In this document: piece after piece, positions 47,101 through 60,427 of the stretch
Layout of the letters: every line of letters starts with the position of its first letter
How positions within the stretch are numbered: the stretch's first letter is position 1
Source: Podocnemis expansa
Taxonomy: Eukaryota > Chordata > Testudines > Podocnemididae
NCBI GenBank assembly: GCA_007922195.1
Contig: ML681998.1
Coordinates: forward strand, 19,913,663 to 19,977,662
DNA length: 64,000 nucleotides
Direction: 5' to 3'
The notes under the pieces: model-generated
Database searches by the model: none
Told to the model about the DNA's origin: nothing
What the model saw: only the letters and a program-made list of their open reading frames with translations
Made by a program: the position numbers and the translations under genes

Positions 47101-50100
47101 AGAGTGAGTGGGGCATCAGCCTCAGAAGGTTGGCTGATGCGTGGCCTGAGGGCTTCACATGCAGGAGGTGGAGAAGAGGGCATAAGAGACAATCAGCTGT
47201 CCCTCTCATCCCCCAGCCATCACATGCAGTGTGACCAAAGGAAACAAAGAGAGCTGGAGAATTCTTTCCTCCCTCATGACCCTCTTCCTGCCCATGTTCT
47301 GATCTTTATGTGTATTGGGTGGGGGAGAAGAGGGAAGGCTCCAGAGGAGTAAAAACAAATATGCCTTTTTGTTCTCCGTCCTCTTAGAACCCCAGGTGTT
47401 GTTTTTCCTGTGAATGTCAGTCAAACATCCCTTCTGTTTAATGGTTCCCAGCAGGTAATATTTTTATTTTATTTAAATAATTGGCTAAAGTCTCCAGCCC
47501 TGTCATAGTTAAGTACGCTGACAGAACATTCCTTTTAGCTATATCCAGACCTTTCAGTGATGAAACTTACTTGTGGTTTAGACAGTTCCGGAAACTGGAA
47601 AAAGAAAAGGGACTATCTGTAGGGAAATGAATTCTGATCTGGGTGATGGTAAAATAAAATGCCCTTTCCACAAACTTCATGTTTTCACTTGCTTCCCTTC
47701 ACATAGACTGCAGTGGAAAAGGAGATACTGGTTTTTGTCAAAACAGTACTATTCAGTATTGATTTCTCTTTCTCTCTAGTAAGTCCTCTACACCACATAT
47801 GTTATGAATATGAAATCTGGATCACGTTTAAATTTTATGGATCTTGTCGATGCCACATTGCATCTAGTTATTGCTCAGCTTTTCTCAGCATTATGACTTC
47901 CTATCTTTCGGCCTCCCACTGAATCTCTCTCCTACTGATTATTCTTCCCCATAAATATTGTATCTTTCTATGTTAAATCTCAGTCTGCCCCTATGTATGG
48001 CCTTTCCTTGAACTCACTGTATTATTTTCCTGTCCTTCCTAGTGCATGTAACATCTCTTAATTTAATATAATCAGCAAATGGAATTAGCATGCTGTTTAT
48101 CCCTTCTTGAGCTTTATAATGAAAATGTTAAATATTACTAGAGCTAACAGAATCCCCTGTGGAACTACAGAAAGTGCATTGTGAGCATACTGCCTATAAT
48201 GCATCACAAAGTAGTATTTTTAACTTACAGTGCATTTCTAATTATTCTGATTTTTGTAGGACAATCTTGCATTTCTATTACAAACCTGATTTTCCAATAT
48301 CATTTTGTATCATATACGGTATGATAAAGCAAAACACTGTTAAAACTCCTAGACCCTTAAAAACATTTTGAATTATGTTCACAATGCCGTTTTATCTGTT
48401 TGAGCTTGATTTCTTAGTTTTATGTAAAAACTTAAAATCTTTTTTTATATTTAAATTATTATAAGAATATCTGCTGTAACTTCTAAACTATCCAGGATAG
48501 TCCCTGTACAGAATTCTCATTATCATAGCTTTTGTTCCTAGCATAGTTTATAGCTTTTTTGGCACTATGAGCTAGTAGATGATATCCTTAAAAATATCTC
48601 ACTGGTCAATCATATGCTACCTGTTCACACTGTCTCACCCATACAGCTTTCCAGATAATTTTCTTCCTAGCCACAGTCGTATCAGGAGCTTTGTTCAATC
48701 TCTGATTATTTGTCTGTGTGGCTTGTCTTTTCATCTGTCTACCAGTGCTTAGGTATATGCTTTCGCGATCTTCTGACTTCCAGGCCCAATAGAAGCTTCA
48801 TATAGGTGACATGTCTCATATACCTACCCTCCTTTTTTCCTGCATTCTTTAGAAGTACCTAGTAAGACATTATTCATGGTCATTGTGTCTTTGCTCAGGA
48901 GAATCTTTACTTGTTTTATAAAATGGCATGTGTTTCTATAGACTACTTAAGTAATAAATTATAGTTGTTTTTGTTGACGCTTTGAGGTATATGGCTACAG
49001 ACTATAAATTTGTTGAGGTCTGTACTTCAGACTACCTTAACCTGCCTTTTCCACTAGTATTTTCATCTAAGCACCAGTGTATCTTCTATTTTGAATTCAT
49101 ATTTGTTGAGAATATAGGACATATACACCTATAGGAATAAAGGCATTAAGTACAAACTTGGTAGAATGACATAACCTTTCATATAGTTCATCTATTTCCC
49201 ATACTGTGCAACACTCTACAGTTTCTTGTTAGGGTCAAAAAGCCCCCAAAGAATTTGAGAAAGTGTTTGCATGAGGCACGTGAATGGCCAAGGAACAACT
49301 TTTTTAAGTCATGGGATGGCAGGTCATAAGTTAGGACCAGGAAAGTGGTCAGGCCATAATGATCAAGAAGCTGCTTAGGAGTCTAGCTTTCGACCCAGAT
49401 AAAGGAAGTGAAGATCATTTTGGTGTAGTCATCACCTCCTATTTTTCCCCTAATGTTGCTCACTTGCGGAAAAACACCTGGAATTGTGGATTTGACAAAG
49501 AATCAGTACTGTTGGAAGGAGTGCCCCAAAAGTGGACCAAAGGTCACAGTCATCTCACTTGGCCAGGACTGGACAATGCAGTTGGAGTCCAACAGCTGTG
49601 ATCCTCTGATTTGATCAGAAGATTGCTGGGGAAATCCTGTGGAACAATACCAGCTTGGGTTTTGCCCTTAAAGAGACCTGATAAATGATAAAGAGATGTG
49701 CTTCTCCTGAGATCATTATGATGACAACCAGATGGCTGATGCTCCTACTTTTCCACCGAAGGAAGGTAGAGACCAAGACATTGTAGAATAGTCAGTTTAC
49801 TGGAGGATGATGTTTGCTAACTTGATGAAACCTGAGCCACAAGACATTGCGTAGTTCCCTAAACTGCAGTTTCTGGCTAAATCTAAAACTTCACAGACCA
49901 AGCAAGGTGAAGAGCAAATCCTTCTTTTTCTAAGTAATTTTCTTAGTTTTGTTTCCTTAATGATATTGAATATTTGTGGAGAGATGCCTGCCAGGAAAAG
50001 ACTCATTATCCTAGCCCTTTTATGGATACTTGCGTATGTGTGTGTGACCAGTAATAGTGTGTGAATATAAGCCCATAAAGCAAATTACAGTTGGGCATTG

Positions 50101-50260
50101 ATTAACCATTGCTGAAAGCAAACCTTACCACAGATCACTAGAAATCACTTGTGGTATTTAATTAATTAAAACTTACCCCATTGTTCTAAGGAAAAGTATA
50201 AATTGCTATGTGAACTGCATAGAGAAAAAGGGACCAGATACATTTAATCTTTGGACACAA
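47101..50260. other. RIMS2 intron, no recognised element
   Basis: About 3.2 kb, AT-rich. Small open frames here (for example 49359-49601) resemble nothing I know. Confidence 0.4.
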
Positions 50261-50398
50261 ATTCCAGAGGGGTAGCAGTGTTAGTCTAGTTCAGCAAAAC
50301 AAGCAAGGAGTCTGGCAGCACTTTTAAAGACTAACAAATTCATTTATTTGTTAGTTTTTAAAACTGCCACCAGACCCCTTGTTTGTTATCCTTTGGAG
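50261..50398. repeat. Foldback pair of turtle-type short repeats
   Basis: Plus arm (attccagaggggtagcagtg, acaagcaaggagtctggcag, aaagactaacaaattcattt) runs directly into a minus arm (ttgttagtttttaaaactgc, caccagaccccttgtttgtt). The two arms can pair over about 45 bases. Confidence 0.7.
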
Positions 50399-53300
50399 TT
50401 AGGTTAAGTTTGTGATTTGATTACTGATTGTGCACATGCAATGATTTGATCAGTTGTTGGTTCTCTCCAATTCTAATTTATATTATTGTTTTTATTCCTT
50501 GATTTGGCTAACTTCATTTACACTGTAATCTCAATCTGCTTTTCATTTATTCTTTTTAGTATTTTATAGAAGTATTATAAATTAGTTAACTTTCTGGTTG
50601 TTTATGCTCTTGAATAAAAGCCATAAAACACACCAAATTGATTTTCTCTATTAAATGATGATGAGAAGAAAACAAACTTATTTAAAAAGATGTTGCTCAA
50701 ACATTTGATTCAAGTCCTGAGGACGCTATTGTTGTTACAAGGAGTTGCATCGGCGCATTGGTATCAAGGCTTTGACATGTCAAAACTTTGCTCCAGTAGT
50801 CTTCCACACACTGATATGTCTGTCAACTTTCAGCATTTCAAGGCTTATATCTCTTGGCTCATTCAGTGAACATTCTGTTGGACATCTGCTTCACTGAGTG
50901 TTTTAATGTTTTTGCGTTGATACATCTTTATGGATAGAAGCAGCTAGTATTTATACTGTTTTCTTTTACAGGATGACATCCTTCTCCCTTGATGCACATA
51001 AAGGAAGAAAGAAGGAATCTTTAGACTTGAAGATGTATGGATGTAGCAGAAAGAAGTTGCTTGCAGATTAACATGGTTGCTGCATCCTTTGTCTTGGAGT
51101 CAAGCATGATGTATATGGATACTAGATTTGCTTGACAAGGTCATGCTTCATGGGAACCATGATGCTGACTAGGCCAGTTGATTTGGTTTACTTTGTTGCA
51201 AGACTGAGAAGTATCTGGACTAGGAACACATTTGAATAATATGATTGTGTCCTGTTTCTGATGAGTTATTGAAGATATGACACAGATTTTCCGTAGCTAC
51301 AAGAAAGTGGTGTGAATCCATGAAACTTGACCCTAGAACAGTGTTTCAGTGCTGCAGTCCTTTTGGAAGTGGATTTACTGTTTTACAGTTGCTTACTTTT
51401 GGACTGTGGTTTACAAGGCCAGAGAGCAAACAGAGGTGGGGATGGATGCTCACGTTTTAGCTGAGAATCTTCTCCAGGCAGAGAATGCCAGGATTAGGTG
51501 ATCAAGTCTGTGCTTGAGTGTTATGCACCCAGCCCAATATGAGGTATGAGCAGCCTTTGAAGTATGTGGTATATTGCCAAGAACTATGGCTGAAGAGTGA
51601 AGGTCTGTAGGTATGGAGGTCAGTAAGTTTCAAGATCTTCTGTTACCCAGAAAGGATAGCTCCAGAATTAGGTGGAACATCGCTACAGAATGCAAAGAAA
51701 CTTGAGGTCACCACGTTGCCTCTACCATCATCCAGTTTTCTCCCCACAAGTGGTGAAGGGAGAAGCAAAAGGTACTACCTTGCATACCATTGTACACACT
51801 GATGACTGGATTCAAGGGTGGCTAATGACATCCAACAAGGCATTCGAGGACAACAGCAGTTAATCATTTTCGCTTTTACCTAATGAAGAACCTGCTAGTT
51901 TTCTGCTCATGACACCGGGAAGAGACCTGACTATTAAAGGATGTCATCAGTGATGGTGATGCCTTCATTCCTCTCTATCAGTTCCTTTCTGTTAGCAAAA
52001 CTCATGATCAAGTCTGGTGAAAGGGTTTGATTATCCTACTAACCCTATGTGGGCTCAAACTTGTATGTGGCTCTCAGCTGTGGTGCAGATACTGGTGACC
52101 ATTTCCACAAATAATTGCTTGGAACCAGACTGTCTTGCTCTTTCCTATGCTAAGAACCCTAACTTTGAAAAGTTTGGTTCTTCAAAGGGTATAGTTCCAT
52201 AGGTGTTCTAGTTCAAGTACTCAGATGATGTCTGCCAGAAGGATTTGTAATTTTAAGTAGCATTTTTTAGTATAGTACAACCAGACCAGCGTGGATCCTG
52301 TTAAGTACTTCTCACCAAACTGACTGACTAACTTTTTTTGGATAAAAAATCAAGTCCATCTTTATTTACTGTGCAACTACTATGGTTTGCCATAAGCTCT
52401 TTGAAACCAAAGTCTCTGCATCCCCTTGCCATCAGGATCATTCCTGAACTTCTCTCATCTCTTGTAACTGTGTTACTTGTATTACTGTATAATAATGTGG
52501 TTCTGAAAAACCTCATGAAAGCTCCTTTAGAGTTGCTCAGTATCTGGATCCCATATTTTGTACATAGAAGTCAGTGTTCCTAGGGCAGTGACCTTAGCTT
52601 CAGGAACTGGCAGATTTAAGTAAGATAATATGACAGTATTTACTTATCTGTAATTCATTCCAAAACTAGAGACAGATTTTCACTTTAATGAGGTTATCAT
52701 GCTGCCAATTTTTTTCTTATATGCATATGCTCATCCTGCTGAGGTCTTTTTCCATAAGCTTGATATTAAATGGGTTTCTTCTCTGTGTACATAAAATACT
52801 TGGAACATTCATTCATCTTTTCCCCCTTTGATTCCATTTCTTTCTGTTGACGTCTGTAGAATGGATACTGCTGGCACAAGAAGGACAATTTGTTTGCATT
52901 TTGCAATCTCATCACACTTTGTACTGTTATAACTTGATAGGCTGTTTGTTAGGACTCTTCATGGCTCATACTATCTAAATATCAAAGATTTAAACTTTAG
53001 GACATCCATATTTTTCTTTTTTACATACATTTACAAAGCAATCACTATTGCTTAAATTTTATCTCAAGAATGGAATCCCATTTCAGTATGTCAGTGCTGC
53101 TTTACCTGTTTCTGAACCCCTCTTCTCACTTAGCCCCATAGAGTTTTACTTTTCTTTTAGGATAACCAGTTTTTAAAGGATTTTGAATTATGGAAATTCC
53201 TCTATGTGGTGGATCATGATATTATACTGTTTGTTTGATTGCAGTAACTAATTTTGTATAAGTTTTTTGTTCCAATAAAAACAATCTTGTTTTAAATTAA

Positions 53301-53572
53301 TGCAACTAACGTTTCATACTTTTCACAGAAATTTTACTCTACATTACTGTTGGATGTACAGCAATTTAACTGCTAGTCTTTTAAAGGGAAATTCCACAAC
53401 ATTGGAAACGTATCTGTGCACATATTTTATGTGCATGAATGTTAAAACAAACATAAGTCTGTCAACAATAAAAACAACATTATCCTATGCTTCACCTTTA
53501 TAATAACATAGAAAATATACAAATAAATCCAAATGAGATTTCAGTTTTGCTGATATTTTTTATTTTCTTTAG
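50399..53572. other. RIMS2 intron, no firmly recognised element
   Basis: About 3.2 kb. 50700-52210 looks less AT-rich and has repeat-like texture. Near 52170, ggttcttcaaagggtatagt then ccataggtgttcta weakly recalls DIRS end wording, but no DIRS coding text was found. The last bases ttattttctttag form the next acceptor. Confidence 0.4.
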
Positions 53573-53729
53573 ATTACCGACATAATGGAAGAGATCTTCA
53601 GAGTTCAACGCTATCAGTGCCAGAACAAGTGATGTCATCCAATCACTGCTCTCTATCAGGGTCCCCTCACCGTACAGATAGTATAGGACGGACTAGATCT
53701 TGGTCTCCCAGTGTCCCTCCTCCACAAAG
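53573..53729 (+). CDS. RIMS2: RIMS2 exon: linker segment with SPHR/RTRSWSPS
   Basis: A 157-nt exon between tattttctttag and gtaaat. Two first bases complete an Asp codon with the G left by the exon at 30335; the last two bases (AG) start a Ser codon finished by the next exon. It encodes YRHNGRDLQSSTLSVPEQVM, SSNHCSLSGSPHR, then SIGRTRSWSPSVPPPQ. These are the Ser/Pro/Arg-rich sequences of the RIM2 linker after C2A, with several possible phosphorylation sites. Against the mammalian RIM2 I remember, a few residues differ (for example TDS in place of VDV before IGRTRSWSPS). Confidence 0.94.
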
Positions 53730-55429
53730 GTAAATCATTGTATAGATTCAGTTCCTGAGAAGGTATGAAATTAAGTACTGTTGAAATCCATGAGGATGTC
53801 AGAAATAACTGTGAATCCAAGAAAAACAACACAGAGGAATTGGTTTGCTCTTATGAAATAATGCAAAAAATGAATTTTTAAAATAATTTAGCCATATGTA
53901 ACTTATTCTTTCATTTTTTACATTAGTCTATCACAAAGTACAGTACATTCCAATCTAAAGCAATATAGATTTTCATCCTCATTCTTTTTAAAGATTGATT
54001 TAGAAAGCTATATGTTTTATGATCCGAGGTGCTCTTATTTTTATTCAGTCAATGTGTCCAATAGTTATTTTCTACCACTATGTTTGTAAATGACCAAGCC
54101 TTAGAAAATCCAGAGGTTCCATACCCTGAAGTTTTCCATGTGTTTATTTTTTTATTACACATTTTGGAAACAACAGAAACAGATTAACATTTCTACAACC
54201 ACTTTTTATATAGAAAACATCTTTCTTCTCAGGCAGTCTCTGACTTATTCTGTGAACAAAAATTCAAGATGCCTTTCCAGCACTCAACCACATAATATAA
54301 TGACTACTTTAGGACTGAAAATCCTGTTTAAGAACAGTTTTGATTTTTGTTAACAGTAAACAGATACTGCCCTTGTAGAGATGGTTTCCTTCAAGAGGAT
54401 ACAAAAATAGAGACAGAGTAGAATTGGTTGCATCTTGGATTTTAGTGTCACTTCCTAAGGCCATGTTTTCTGCTGCTGTAATTTAGCATAGCTTCACTGA
54501 AATCAATGGAATTGCATCAATTTAATATCAGCTGATGATTATGCCATAAAGTTAATATTACCTGTTAAATTTTGAGTGAGTAGTGTCAAATTCTCTGAAT
54601 CAGGTACATGTCTGCTGCATGCTCTTCATAGCTACTCTGTTTCTCTTCTTTTTGGCTTCCCTCTTTCTGCTTTGTTCTCTTTTTAGATTAAATTGTTAAC
54701 TTCCTATTCCTTTAATTCTTTCTTTATTTACTTACTTACTTACTTGGTAAAAACTTTTTTTGTTGATTTTCATTATTTATGTACAAGTAACATCACATAC
54801 ATTATCATACATCATTACATATAGGTCACTGACGGTAGATGCTTACCAAAAGATCCAGTAAAAAAAAATAAATACAACCTTCCAAAAACCTACTTGGAGA
54901 GTAGCTAAATAGAGGAGCTTATTCTGATCTCTCATAAATCTAGATTGGATATTTTTCTATCGTATATGCTCTGGTTCAAGAACAGCTATTGAACTTGAAA
55001 CAAGAATTATTACAAGGAAATCATATGGACTGTGTTATGTCAGAAGTTAGACTACATGATCACAATGGTACCTTCTCACTTTAAAATCTATGACTATATG
55101 ACATGATTAGAAAATAATTTAGCAGAGTTCTGGGTGTGGATTTAAAGTACTTGGATTCCAATACTACTGTTGATCTCTGGGGTGGAGGTGAGGGAATCAG
55201 TATGATTCCATTTGATGTTTTCTTGTTTTTCAGTTTGCCTTTAGTATACCAATGAAATAATTTAAAAAAATTATATTACCATTATGATGACAGTCTTAAG
55301 AACTCAAATTAGGAAATGCCAGAATTAAGGTTAGCTATACAACCTTCAGCTTTCTTGCATGTCTTTAATTATATGTGCACACCCTATTAGTGCCTCATTC
55401 AGTGTACAAGATAAGCAGTTAATAAGGAA
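53730..55429. other. RIMS2 intron; (tact)n run
   Basis: Donor gtaaat. A short (actt)n microsatellite lies at 54729-54748. A hairpin-like 'cactgaaatcaatggaattgc' motif is at about 54495. Otherwise nothing recognised. Confidence 0.45.
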
Positions 55430-56260
55430 ACCGCAAGAGAAGGGATACTCCATTGCAGTGGGGTACTGTGTGTGTCCAGAGCCTGGGGGCCAAGCCCATA
55501 TTTGACCCCTTGGAGTCTCACACACACACCCCATGCCACCCTCTCCCCTACCCCTCACAGGGCAGGAAGGTTCCAACCCCACCTGAGATACTTGATACCT
55601 GAAGGAGGAGGGGCATGAGGAGTGGCCCTGCATCCTGGCCTGGCTGGGAGAGGGCAACCTCCCCCAGCCCACCTGGGGGGGGGGAGTGAAGCCATGTCAG
55701 TTCTTCACCATAAGCAGGGGTGTCAGTGCCCCATAGCACCTCCACAGCCTCCCAAAGGCCTGGCCCAAGCCCGCCAGCACTTATCCTCTGCTGCTCCAGT
55801 GCAGCCCTGGCTGCGATAGGGCAGTTTTACCACTCCCATACCTAAGGAGGAGCTGGGACGTCAAAACACAGAGGGAGCACTGAGGGGTGCCTCTCAGCAC
55901 CTCCTGAGTCCCCCCCTCCAATGAAGGGCCAGCTCAGCTTGGCTCAGAACCCCCCACCCCCTGCATTTACCTGCTGCTGCTCACCGTGGTGCTGGCTCTG
56001 ACAGGGAGTTGTCTCCCTCCTGCCTTTAGGGGGTGGTTTTGCTGGTCTGGCCCTTAACAACACAGGAGGATGTCCCTATGTCCCTCCTCCTGGATTTTAC
56101 AAAGGGCCAGTGTAGTGCTCCCCACCCCCTTCTTCCTTCTGCAGCATGGTCCATGGGGACCTGGCCTCCACACACCACATTCAATAGCCCTGGACGGGAA
56201 AACAGGAGAGAAGTGGCTTCCATTCAGGGCTCTTCCACAGAATTTCTATGTAGTGCTGAA
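55430..56260. repeat. GC-rich insert of unknown class
   Basis: An abrupt GC-rich block in an AT-rich intron, with cacacacac at 55519-55528, a G run at 55675-55686, and open frames on both strands. Probably a DNA-transposon remnant, but I could not find inverted ends or a target duplication. Confidence 0.35.
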
Positions 56261-57423
56261 TTAGATTATCTTAATTCATATATACAAGGAAGCCTCAATT
56301 CTGGCATGTGAGTCTTAACTTTGCAATCTTATAATTCTGTTAATATTATTTTGTATTCACTTATGTATTTTTGTGTGCATGTGTGCACATGTATGTAACA
56401 AAAACATATCTGTTTAGCGTATACACATCTCATCTGAAGATTACTGTCACTGAATAGTTGGTGATTTCATAGTAGGGACCATAGAAGCCATGAATATGGA
56501 AATATCTTATTGTTCTGATTCATCTTGTTTACATTATTAAAATTATAACACAATAGCAATAAATTTGTATGCATTTTTCCAGCATTGCATGATAGTTTTC
56601 CCTAATAAATTATGTGAACATACAAATGAAAATATTCTATTGTGTCTAATTTATGTTGCAGTCAATAGCATTATTTTCCTTTTTTCTCACTCCTGATTGA
56701 TTTGTTCTGAGGTGCTTCAGGAGAACGATCACAGGATACCACTGTTTAAGTTGAATAAAGTATGGGCTAATTCTTGGCCCTGCTGAAGTCAATGGCAAAC
56801 CTTCCATTAAATTCAGGGGAGCCAGGTTTTCACCTACTATAATAATTACTTGTTACTAATGAAATATAGAAAATGTTTAATTAAAATAATCTACTTCTTT
56901 TAAAGTCTTAGATTATGGTAATTAAGTTGCCGTGCTTCTTCTTCAGTGCAAAACTACTATCTAGTGATTTGTGACAATGATCATTTGCTTGGCATGCTTA
57001 GTTTCCCATTGTAGTCCCCATTTCACTCCACATTAGATTGCCTCTGCCAAGCATGAAAAAACACCAGCCCTGTGTTTGATGGAGCCTAGAAAATTCTAGT
57101 TCCCTACCATAAATCTACCAGTTAGAAAGCAGACTTCTGCTACAATGCAACACTCTATAAGTATGGCTCAAATCTCCTCCTGTCCTGAAGTTGCAATATG
57201 TCTGGCACAGAGGTAGTGCCTTTTCCCTTTGTAATGATGATAGTCATTATGTCCACTATTCGCCATGAGACTTTATTATTATGTGACAGTACAAGGATGT
57301 GAAAGATAGACATGTTAAATCTTTTCATAGGTGACATTTTCATTAACAGAACTAATTTTACAAATCAGTTATGGACATGGTTCACTGCTCATCCTAAGAC
57401 TTTGATGGCTTTTATGTCCTCAG
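56261..57423. other. RIMS2 intron; one short hairpin element
   Basis: At 56757-56835 cttggccctgctgaagtcaa pairs with ttcaggggagccaggttttc, an imperfect palindrome of the type also seen at 62328. Acceptor tttatgtcctcag ends at 57423. Confidence 0.5.
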
Positions 57424-57540
57424 TAGGAATGTGGAACAGGGACCTCGAGGGACTCGATCTACTCCTGCACATTATAATACCATGAACCGAATGGATAGAC
57501 ATCGTGTAATAGATGACCACTACTCCCCAGACAGAGAGAG
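57424..57540 (+). CDS. RIMS2: RIMS2 exon: linker segment RNVEQG...DRHRVIDDHYSPDRER
   Basis: A 117-nt exon between tgtcctcag and gtaaaa. Its first base completes a Ser codon; two bases remain at the end (AG). It encodes RNVEQGPRGTRSTPAHYNTM, then NRMDRHRVIDDHYSPDRE, matching the RIM2 linker. RNVEQG and RMDRHRV.DDHYSPDR are diagnostic as I know the protein. The next exon of the gene is not found in the remaining 6.4 kb, so it lies beyond the window. Confidence 0.94.
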
Positions 57541-59388
57541 GTAAAAATCATAAAGAAATTAGAAACATCTTTAGTTTATAGTCATCACAAGTGAGTTATT
57601 TCAGTGTGATATTTTAATCCTAAATTCAGGTCACTAAAGTAAACAAAAAAACCCAAAGAAACCCTCACAGCCTCAGAGTTCCATAGATTATGATATCCCT
57701 GGGGTTTTTTTTTGGAGGGGGGTTAATATTTAAAATTCAGAATGTGTACAGGACTGCCTGCACCGCCATCTTCTTTCTTTTGAAGAGGAAACAAAACAAA
57801 CAAAAACCATTGTGGTGTATCTGCTACACAATCAACAGGACTGATTCTATATGCATTTGATTTTATTGTGACTATTTTTAATTTTTTTTAAACAATCTTT
57901 GTTATTTGTGGGTTTTGTAAGATCTCCAGACTGGTGAATATGCTGAAATATATGTAACAGTATACTTAGTTGATAATTTTCATTGATGAATGGAAATTAC
58001 ATAAAAGGCCATAATTTTATATTCAGTTTTTGTGAAAAACTCCTATAGGTATTGTTATGGTAACATGCATATAACAAAAGTATAATGTTTTACTGTCAGT
58101 TCTTATCTATTCTTAACTTCATGAACCATTTACCCTTAAAATAAGCTGCAGTGCTTGTCTCTGAGATAAGAACTGAGCCCTGTGCATTTGGAACGTACAT
58201 CTCAGCATGACAGAAACATTTCGGCTGAACAGGGCTTCAGAAATCATGATCAGAGACAAGTTGCATGAATTTTAATGAACTGGAAGTGAAACACGGTTGA
58301 TAATCGCCTAGTGTAGCTCATTTTACTGTATTATCCAGGCCATCTTCTGCCTTCAGTTAAGGAAAAGATGGGGAGGGCTCAGTGCTTACTACCTCATTGA
58401 CTTCACATCATAAAACAAAAGGGAGAAAGCATTTATTTCTCTTAGTTTTAAAACATTGCAGCACTTGAATATGTTTTATGCATCAAGATGGCAATATACC
58501 CATCGTAATTATACAGGAAAGATTGCCCAATATTTTAGCATTTGTTGTTGTCAGCTGCCAATAAGCATTTTCCCATCTTCACTAATCATATGTTGTGGGC
58601 ACTTCTGTAATTTCTATACACTAAGTTAATATTTTTGCAGACTGATAGTAAAAGTGGGTTATCACATAAGTGATATCAAAATTACATAACTGATTAACTG
58701 TAATAGAATTAAGAATTTAATAAAATTAAGAAGGTTTTTTGTAAGTATATTTGAATGCTAAAGACCATTGTTTATGGAAAGGATTTTAATGCTATCGTCT
58801 ATAAATGTGAGGCAAAAAAACTCCAGGCAAATTAAAAATCATAGTTACTATTATAATCCATGAAAAATATTAGGAAAAATCAATATTAGAGTTTTTGACA
58901 AAACAGAGCAAATGCATAAAAGCTGAAATACTGAAAAGTAAACAAATCTTTTTTTATCCTAGATTTCTAACTGTATTTGTTACAACCACACATAAGTTGT
59001 ATATTTATCTTTCAAGATTTCTTATATTAGAATCTTCGCCTGGGTTTTGTAATTATGCTATCACCAGAAGAAACATTACTTGGGTTGGTGTTCAGGCCAG
59101 GTCATTTAATATTAATGTCCTAAAGCAATGAACTCAGGATTCTAACTGATGAATTTCTTTTCTTATATGGGGTTGGGAAGAGTGATCTTGGCTTTTTGAA
59201 GCATCACATATAGCTCTTGAGGCTACTGTTTCCTTTTTCATTTGGTGTCAGGCAGAGTGCTCTCCTTGATACCTTACTAAAACAGAAAACAGTGCAAGGA
59301 ACCTGAATGGCATGCATCCTCATCTCTTCAAGCCAATAAGTAATAATCTTGATCTGTTCAAATTTGAGTCGGGGAGTATTAATTAGAT
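57541..59388. other. RIMS2 intron, no recognised element
   Basis: Donor gtaaaa followed by AT-rich intron. Nothing recognised. Confidence 0.45.
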
Positions 59389-59595
59389 CAGTAGTTCCCC
59401 ATCTTTTCTCTGCTCTGGCGCACCTTGGTAGCTTGAATTATTTTGAGGCACACCACCATATAGTCTCCAAATAAACTCATGAATATTCATAAGCCAATCC
59501 AGAACTCTGAGTAGGTCTTCAAAATAGTTGAAGGAACACTTGCTAAGGCCTGAGGGCACACCTGTGTGCCATGGCACACTGGCTGGGAAACACTG
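59389..59595. mobile_element. hAT MITE (207 bp) with perfect 8-bp target duplication
   Basis: Begins cagtagttccccatc and ends ggctgggaaacactg, imperfect hAT-type inverted ends. aattagat stands on both sides exactly (59381-59388 and 59596-59603). Inside: gcgcaccttggtagcttgaa and gtgccatggcacactg. Confidence 0.85.
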
Positions 59596-60129
59596 AATTA
59601 GATAGTGGATATTTTGTTAATAGAGGTGTCAGAAAAACAAGAGTTATGCTTTGATGTTGCACTGGGGCATCTGAAGTGGTAGCATAGCATTGAATCAGTA
59701 CAATGGTACTTGATACTGTAATCATAATCCACGTATGGCAGTAGATTCTCAGAATATTGTTTCTTAGTTTATGGCACTCAAGAACTTTATTAGCTGAAAG
59801 AATGGATCACCAGATCTGTAAGGCTGATGATTAATGTTTTTTGGTTGCATGTTTGTTTTATGAAATTCTTGAATTTTCATATGTGGCAACACTTGAAGAA
59901 TTATTTTACTTGTTTATGCCATCTCTGAACAAATGCTTTATACTTTGTTCTATAGTCAAAAAAGAAAATTCACAGCACAACCCACATCGATCTCTCCTGT
60001 CTGTCTAGTATTATTACAGTAAATCTTAAATTTTTAACCATTTAGGTCTCTATTGTGAAATATGTCATCTAAAATATTATTGATTGAGAGGTGCTGGGGT
60101 GGGAAAGAACAATTCAAAATCTTTCACTG

Positions 60130-60177
60130 CGTGTGTGTGTGTGCGCGTGCGCACGCATATGTATATACATATATGTA
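60130..60177. repeat. (GT)n/(GC)n/(TA)n compound microsatellite
   Basis: gtgtgtgtgtgtgcgcgtgc, gcacgcatatgtatatacat, atatgtatg: alternating purine-pyrimidine sequence directly before the first R4/Dong-like piece. Confidence 0.9.
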
Positions 60178-60412
60178 TGGTCCCAGTGGTCCCAGTGCTG
60201 GTAGGAGCACTTGGGGCTGTGACTCCTAAGCTGGGAGAGTGGCTCCCGCAGATCCCAGGAACAACATCAGAGCGCTCTGTCCAAAAGAGTGCAGTGCTAG
60301 GAACAGCTAAGTTACTGCGCAGAACCCTCAAAGTCCCAGGCCTCTGGTAGAGGACCCGAGGTTGAGGATGACACATACCACCCATAGGGGTGAGAGGGGA
60401 ATTTTTATGTAT
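60178..60412 (+). mobile_element. R4/Dong-like LINE, 3' tail only
   Basis: A 5'-truncated piece holding the last codons of the LINE protein (VLVGALGAVTPKLGEWLPQI ... RRTLKVPGLW, stop at 60348-60350) and its 3' UTR (gttgaggatgacacatacca, then ggggtgagaggggaattttt). It matches 61965-62190 closely. It starts at a TA-rich microsatellite and ends in tatatatatac, where the next piece begins. Confidence 0.8.
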
Positions 60413-60427
60413 ATATATACACATATG

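Noticed and set aside
49359..49601. 80-codon open frame
   Set aside because: No domain, no splice-site support and no upstream continuation; likely chance.
52165..52215. Possible fourth DIRS end (ggttcttcaaaggg, ccataggtgttcta)
   Set aside because: Only weak similarity, no partner arm found and no DIRS coding text nearby.
55346..56311. Several overlapping frames in a GC-rich block
   Set aside because: Open on both strands with no recognisable motif; composition effect of an insert.
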